Assembly: GCA_009996515.1 (NCBI GenBank)
Contig: JAACZV010000021.1
Span: forward strand, 38,342-102,341
Source: Comamonadaceae bacterium
Lineage (GTDB): Bacteria > Pseudomonadota > Gammaproteobacteria > Burkholderiales > Burkholderiaceae_C
Reading direction: 5' to 3'
DNA: 64,000 nt
Part shown: positions 61,320 to 64,000 of the stretch, in pieces
How the letters are laid out: every line of letters begins with the position of its first letter
Position numbering within the stretch: position 1 is the stretch's first letter
The notes under the pieces: generated by a model
What the model was told of the DNA's origin: nothing
The model's database searches: none
The model's input: the letters and a program-made list of their open reading frames with translations, nothing else
Program-made: the position numbers and the translations under genes

Positions 61320-61997
61320 ATGCGATCGACACGGGCGGCGACTGCCGCGCTTCTGGCTCTTGCGGCCCTGCTGGCCGGCTGCGGCGTGGTGCGCGAGGCC
61401 CGCATGGCCCAGCCCGCGTCGCTGGCCGCGGTGCCCGAGGAGAGCTTCGGCAAGCCCGGCTGGGGCCGGCGCGGCGAATTCGAGCTGGCCGGCCAGCGGG
61501 TGCGCTACGAGCGCGGTGCGGACCGGCTGTCGCTGTTCGACACGGTGGCCACGGGGCGTGCGCCGCTGCGCTTCACCTGGTCCGGCGCGGCCGGCGACAG
61601 CGAGGCCGACTGCACGGCACGCCAGACCGAGCTGACGGCCGGCGTGCTGGCCGTGGCCACCAAGCCCTGGACGCTGAACTGCCGCTGGCGCGGCGCGTCG
61701 GACGCCACGCTGCAGATCGGCGAGGGCCGGGTGCAGTGGGGCCAGCAGACGCGCGAGGGCAGCTACCAGCGCGATGCGCTGACGCTGGCGCTGCGCTCGG
61801 TGCACCGGCTGGAGGGCGCCGCGATCGCGACGGCGGCCCCGGTGGGCTACGAGATGCTGCACGGTGGCCAGGTGGTCGGCAGCGTGGACCTGAGCCGCGG
61901 CGTGCCGCGGCTGCGCCGGCCCGACCCGGCCACGCCGCTGGGCCGCGCGGTCACCGAGGCGGCGCTGGCGCTGGCGCTGGTCTGGGAGCCGAGCTGA
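61320..61997 (+). CDS. Lipoprotein, second of a tandem paralogous pair
   Basis: A 225-aa lipoprotein with lipobox LLAGC (about residue 20). It parallels the upstream gene across its length: MAQPASLAAVPEESFGKPGW, GQRVRYERGADRLSLFD, LQIGEGRVQWG, GYEMLHGG and the shared C-terminal RPDPATPLGRAVTEAAL. The best-kept parts are the first 45 mature residues and the last 25, suggesting structural constraint there. ATG 61305 is an alternative start. TAGAGT at 61282-61287 may be its own promoter element. Confidence 0.75.
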   Translation: MRSTRAATAALLALAALLAGCGVVREARMAQPASLAAVPEESFGKPGWGRRGEFELAGQRVRYERGADRLSLFDTVATGRAPLRFTWSGAAGDSEADCTARQTELTAGVLAVATKPWTLNCRWRGASDATLQIGEGRVQWGQQTREGSYQRDALTLALRSVHRLEGAAIATAAPVGYEMLHGGQVVGSVDLSRGVPRLRRPDPATPLGRAVTEAALALALVWEPS

Positions 61998-62004
61998 CGT
62001 CCGG

Positions 62005-62535
62005 CTAGGGCTTCTCGGCCAGGGCCTTGAGATTGGCCAGGCCGGCGTCGAAGTCCGGCCCCACCATCTTGTCCATGAACAGCCCCATCCAGCGGTAGAC
62101 GGGGTTGGCGCCCATGTCGCCGTTCATGCTCCAGGTGACCTGGGTGGCGCCGCCGTTGGCGTCGAGCCGGAAGTCGCCGGTGGAGGTGGTGCCGAAGTCC
62201 GGGAAGAAGAGCTCGTAGCCCAGGCGCTTCGGCGCCTCGGCGCTGGTGAAGGTCATGCGGCCGTCGCCCTGGCTCTTGCTCTTCCAGGCCCAGACGGCGC
62301 CGGCGCCCGACGCGGCGCCGCTGTACTCGATGGCCATGGCCGGGTCGCGCCGGTTCCAGGCGCTCCAAGCCTTCCAGCCGCGCGGGTCGGCGATGAGGGC
62401 GTAGATCTTGTCCGGCGCGGCGTTGATGGTCAGCGTGCGCGAGACGCTGAACTTGGGCGAGATCATCAGCCCGCCGCCGACCAGCAACGCCAGCAGCAGC
62501 ACGACGAGGACCAGCACGATCTTCAGGGCTTTCAT
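62005..62535 (-). CDS. SRPBCC-family (START/polyketide cyclase-like) membrane-anchored protein
   Basis: A 176-aa protein. One N-terminal TM helix (about residues 4-24, KIVLVLVVLLLALLVGGG) is followed by an SRPBCC domain: SVSRTLTINAAPDKIYALI, ADPRGWKAWSAWNRRDP, WAWKSKSQGDGRMTF and a C-terminal helix ending LANLKALAEKP. These folds bind hydrophobic ligands. The anchor puts the ligand domain on one side of the membrane, probably the periplasm. The function is not known. ATG 62535. Confidence 0.83.
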   Translation of the reverse strand: MKALKIVLVLVVLLLALLVGGGLMISPKFSVSRTLTINAAPDKIYALIADPRGWKAWSAWNRRDPAMAIEYSGAASGAGAVWAWKSKSQGDGRMTFTSAEAPKRLGYELFFPDFGTTSTGDFRLDANGGATQVTWSMNGDMGANPVYRWMGLFMDKMVGPDFDAGLANLKALAEKP

Positions 62536-62619
62536 CGGGCACTCCCGGGGCTTGAGACAAGGCCACTGTCGGCGCGCCGCGGCGGCCACACAATCCGCAC
62601 AACTCCTTCCCGCAAGCAT

Positions 62620-63474
62620 ATGAAGATAGCCGCCGACCACGCCGCCCTCTACGCCGAACAGGGGTATCTGATCATCCCCGGCTTCAAGTCCGCCGCCGAC
62701 ATCGCCGCGCTGCGCGAGCGTGCGCTGCAGATCGTCGATGCCTTCGACCCCGGCGAGCAGCGCCCCGTCTTCACGACCGAGGAGCAGCAGCGCCATGTCG
62801 ACGACTACTTCCTCGACAGCGGCGACCAGGTGCGCTGCTTCTTCGAGGAGGAGGCCTTCGACGAAGAGGGCCGGCTGCGCGTGCCCAAGGCGCTGGCCAT
62901 CAACAAGATCGGCCATGCGATGCACGACCTGGACCCCGTCTTCGGCGCCTTCTCCAAGGGCGAGGCGCTGCGCGGCGTGGCCGCGGCGCTGGGGCTGGCG
63001 CGGCCGCAGGTCTGGCAGAGCATGTTCATCTTCAAGCAGCCGGGCATAGGCGGCGAGGTGCGCTGGCACCAGGACGCCAGCTTCTTCGAGACCGACCCCA
63101 TCACGGTGACCACCTTCTGGTTCGCGCTGGAGGATGCGACGCTGCACAACGGCTGCCTGTGGACCGAGCCCGGCGGCCACCGCGGCCAGCGCGGCGTGCT
63201 GCGCGAACGCTTCGTGCGCGAGGGCCGCAGGGCCTGGATGGAGCCGCTCGACGCGACGCCCTGGCCGGCGGCCGATTCCGCGCAGGCCATCCCGCTGGAG
63301 GTGGAGGCCGGCTCGCTGGTGGTCTTCCATGGCCTGCTGCCGCACTACTCGGCGGCCAACCGCTCGGACAAGTCCCGCCACGCCTACACGCTGCACGTGA
63401 CCGACGGCGCCAGCCGCTACTCGCCGCGCAACTGGCTGCAGCGCGGCGCGGCGCTGCCGGTGGGCGGCTTTTAG
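62620..63474 (+). CDS. Phytanoyl-CoA dioxygenase (PhyH)-family protein
   Basis: A 284-aa Fe(II)/2-oxoglutarate-dependent oxygenase. The iron-binding HxD is His150/Asp152 in RWHQDASFF. The distal His242 is in GLLPHYSAANRS, and the 2-oxoglutarate-binding Arg is likely among RSDKSRHAYTLHV. The fold and DxxxLHNGCLWTEPGGHRGQ region match PhyH-like enzymes, which hydroxylate acyl-CoAs or various small molecules. The substrate is unknown. It is divergent from the SRPBCC gene with an 84-bp gap. Confidence 0.88.
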   Translation: MKIAADHAALYAEQGYLIIPGFKSAADIAALRERALQIVDAFDPGEQRPVFTTEEQQRHVDDYFLDSGDQVRCFFEEEAFDEEGRLRVPKALAINKIGHAMHDLDPVFGAFSKGEALRGVAAALGLARPQVWQSMFIFKQPGIGGEVRWHQDASFFETDPITVTTFWFALEDATLHNGCLWTEPGGHRGQRGVLRERFVREGRRAWMEPLDATPWPAADSAQAIPLEVEAGSLVVFHGLLPHYSAANRSDKSRHAYTLHVTDGASRYSPRNWLQRGAALPVGGF

Positions 63475-63500
63475 GCACAGGCCTCACAAACCCACACGTC

Positions 63501-63534
63501 CGCAGCCCCTCGTCCTACAGGGCAAGGGGCTGCG
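63501..63534 (+). repeat. Hairpin resembling the start of a Family II element
   Basis: CGCAGCCCC (63501-63509) pairs with GGGGCTGCG (63526-63534), and the left arm continues CTCGTCC as Family II copies do. The core GGCGAT hairpin is absent. Possibly a remnant; it lies in the 136-bp gap after the PhyH gene. Confidence 0.4.
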
Positions 63535-63610
63535 GGCCGGCATGCCCGGGGGCTGGCGCTCCCAAGAATGGGATTCATCACCAACGTCGAATCCGACGCA
63601 GGAGGCCGTG

Positions 63611-64000
63611 ATGAAGTTTCCCAAGTCCATGCATGCCGAGGGCTTCTACGATCACATCGACACGACGGCGTCGTCCGCGCCCGGGCCGAGACTGGGCCCG
63701 AAGGGGGTGAAGCCCGGCGTGAGGCCGGTCACGGCCCGCTCGCTGTGGCACGAGGAGGCGGCCGTCGTGCCACCGTCCGCCACCGCCGCGCCAGCCCTCG
63801 CGGCGCGGCCCGATGGCGCGGCGCCGCGCAGCGCTGCACCCTGGATCGTGGGGGCTGGCGTCTGCATCGCGCTGGTCGGCCTGGCCGTCGTGACGTCGCG
63901 CAACCTGTCGGGGCCGCAGCCCCTGCCGGCGGCCGCCGTCGTGGGCCAGGTCGAGCCGTCGCCGCAGGAGGCACAGCTGCAGTCCGCGCCGCCCGCTGCG
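63611..64000 (+). CDS. Single-TM protein, 3' end outside window
   Basis: The reading frame starts at ATG 63611, with GGAGG at 63601-63605, and stays open for 130 codons to the window edge, so it is truncated only by the edge. It starts MKFPKSMHAEGFYDHID, has a Pro/Ala/Arg-rich cytoplasmic stretch and one TM helix (about residues 83-101; WIVGAGVCIALVGLAVV). A Pro/Gln-rich periplasmic part follows. No domain is recognised. It may be an envelope protein; the rest lies to the right. Confidence 0.65.
   Translation, partial: MKFPKSMHAEGFYDHIDTTASSAPGPRLGPKGVKPGVRPVTARSLWHEEAAVVPPSATAAPALAARPDGAAPRSAAPWIVGAGVCIALVGLAVVTSRNLSGPQPLPAAAVVGQVEPSPQEAQLQSAPPAA

Overview
The window is about 70% GC and reads as a chromosome segment of a betaproteobacterium of the order Burkholderiales, most like the Roseateles/Pelomonas/Mitsuaria/Rubrivivax group (inferred from gene content; no search was run). 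Pointers are the ftsZ-lpxC cell-division/envelope end, dusB-fis, a PEP-CTERM surface protein, a PHA phasin with a histone-like tail, a UbiM-like hydroxylase and a TetR-led beta-oxidation operon. There are no tRNA or rRNA genes, phage, plasmid or CRISPR array. Both window ends cut a gene: ftsZ on the left and a single-TM protein on the right.

Layout. 1-3.5 kb: ftsZ tail, terminator, a 7TMR-DISM histidine kinase, lpxC and a small membrane protein. 3.5-6.5 kb: a structured non-coding stretch, a periplasmic repeat protein, and a reverse-strand carboxypeptidase/VTT-protein pair. 6.6-9.6 kb: dusB-fis and purH. 9.57-9.97 kb: a run of about eight hairpins. 10-16.3 kb: aldehyde dehydrogenase/GMC oxidoreductase pair, TPR protein, plsC-cdsA-ruvC. 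16.4-20.6 kb, reverse: gdx/sugE behind a guanidine-II riboswitch, then an operon of an ExeM-type extracellular nuclease and a PEP-CTERM protein. 20.7-28.9 kb: symporter, asymmetric two-subunit ABC exporter, ubiquinone-type hydroxylase, patatin, phasin. 29.1-34.8 kb: two-domain fatty acyl-CoA reductase, GNAT, saccharopine-dehydrogenase-like reductase, small proteins, glycine-zipper lipoprotein, HNH protein. 35.0-44.9 kb: TetR regulator with operator and a fatty-acid degradation operon, then an SGNH hydrolase and YciA thioesterase. 45-51 kb: Aer-like receptor, Atm1-like exporter, small proteins and a REP-associated tyrosine transposase (RAYT). 51-57.5 kb: MFP/permease/ATPase export operon converging on a LytS/LytTR system that includes a second, degenerate kinase. 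57.7-64 kb: PBP1A, VOC protein, tandem paralogous lipoproteins, SRPBCC protein, phytanoyl-CoA-dioxygenase-like protein, and the truncated gene.

How the genes work together. A lipid-carbon theme runs through 27-45 kb: patatin lipase, phasin, acyl-CoA reductase, acyl-CoA dehydrogenase, 3-hydroxyacyl-CoA dehydrogenase/hydratase, two hotdog thioesterases, thiolase and enoyl-CoA hydratase. This fits a cell that moves acyl chains between beta-oxidation, storage granules and possibly fatty alcohols or wax.

The most novel signal is non-coding. Two families of structured intergenic repeats mostly begin at or just after stop codons. In Family I, two 15-16 nt blocks are identical in both copies, while the two hairpin stems they flank are completely different in sequence yet perfectly paired. 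In Family II (about 145 nt, five copies), a 37-nt hairpin shows compensatory changes. The families are juxtaposed at 9.6 kb and apparently nested at 42.8 kb. A RAYT gene lies in the same window, but nothing shows that it moves these elements.
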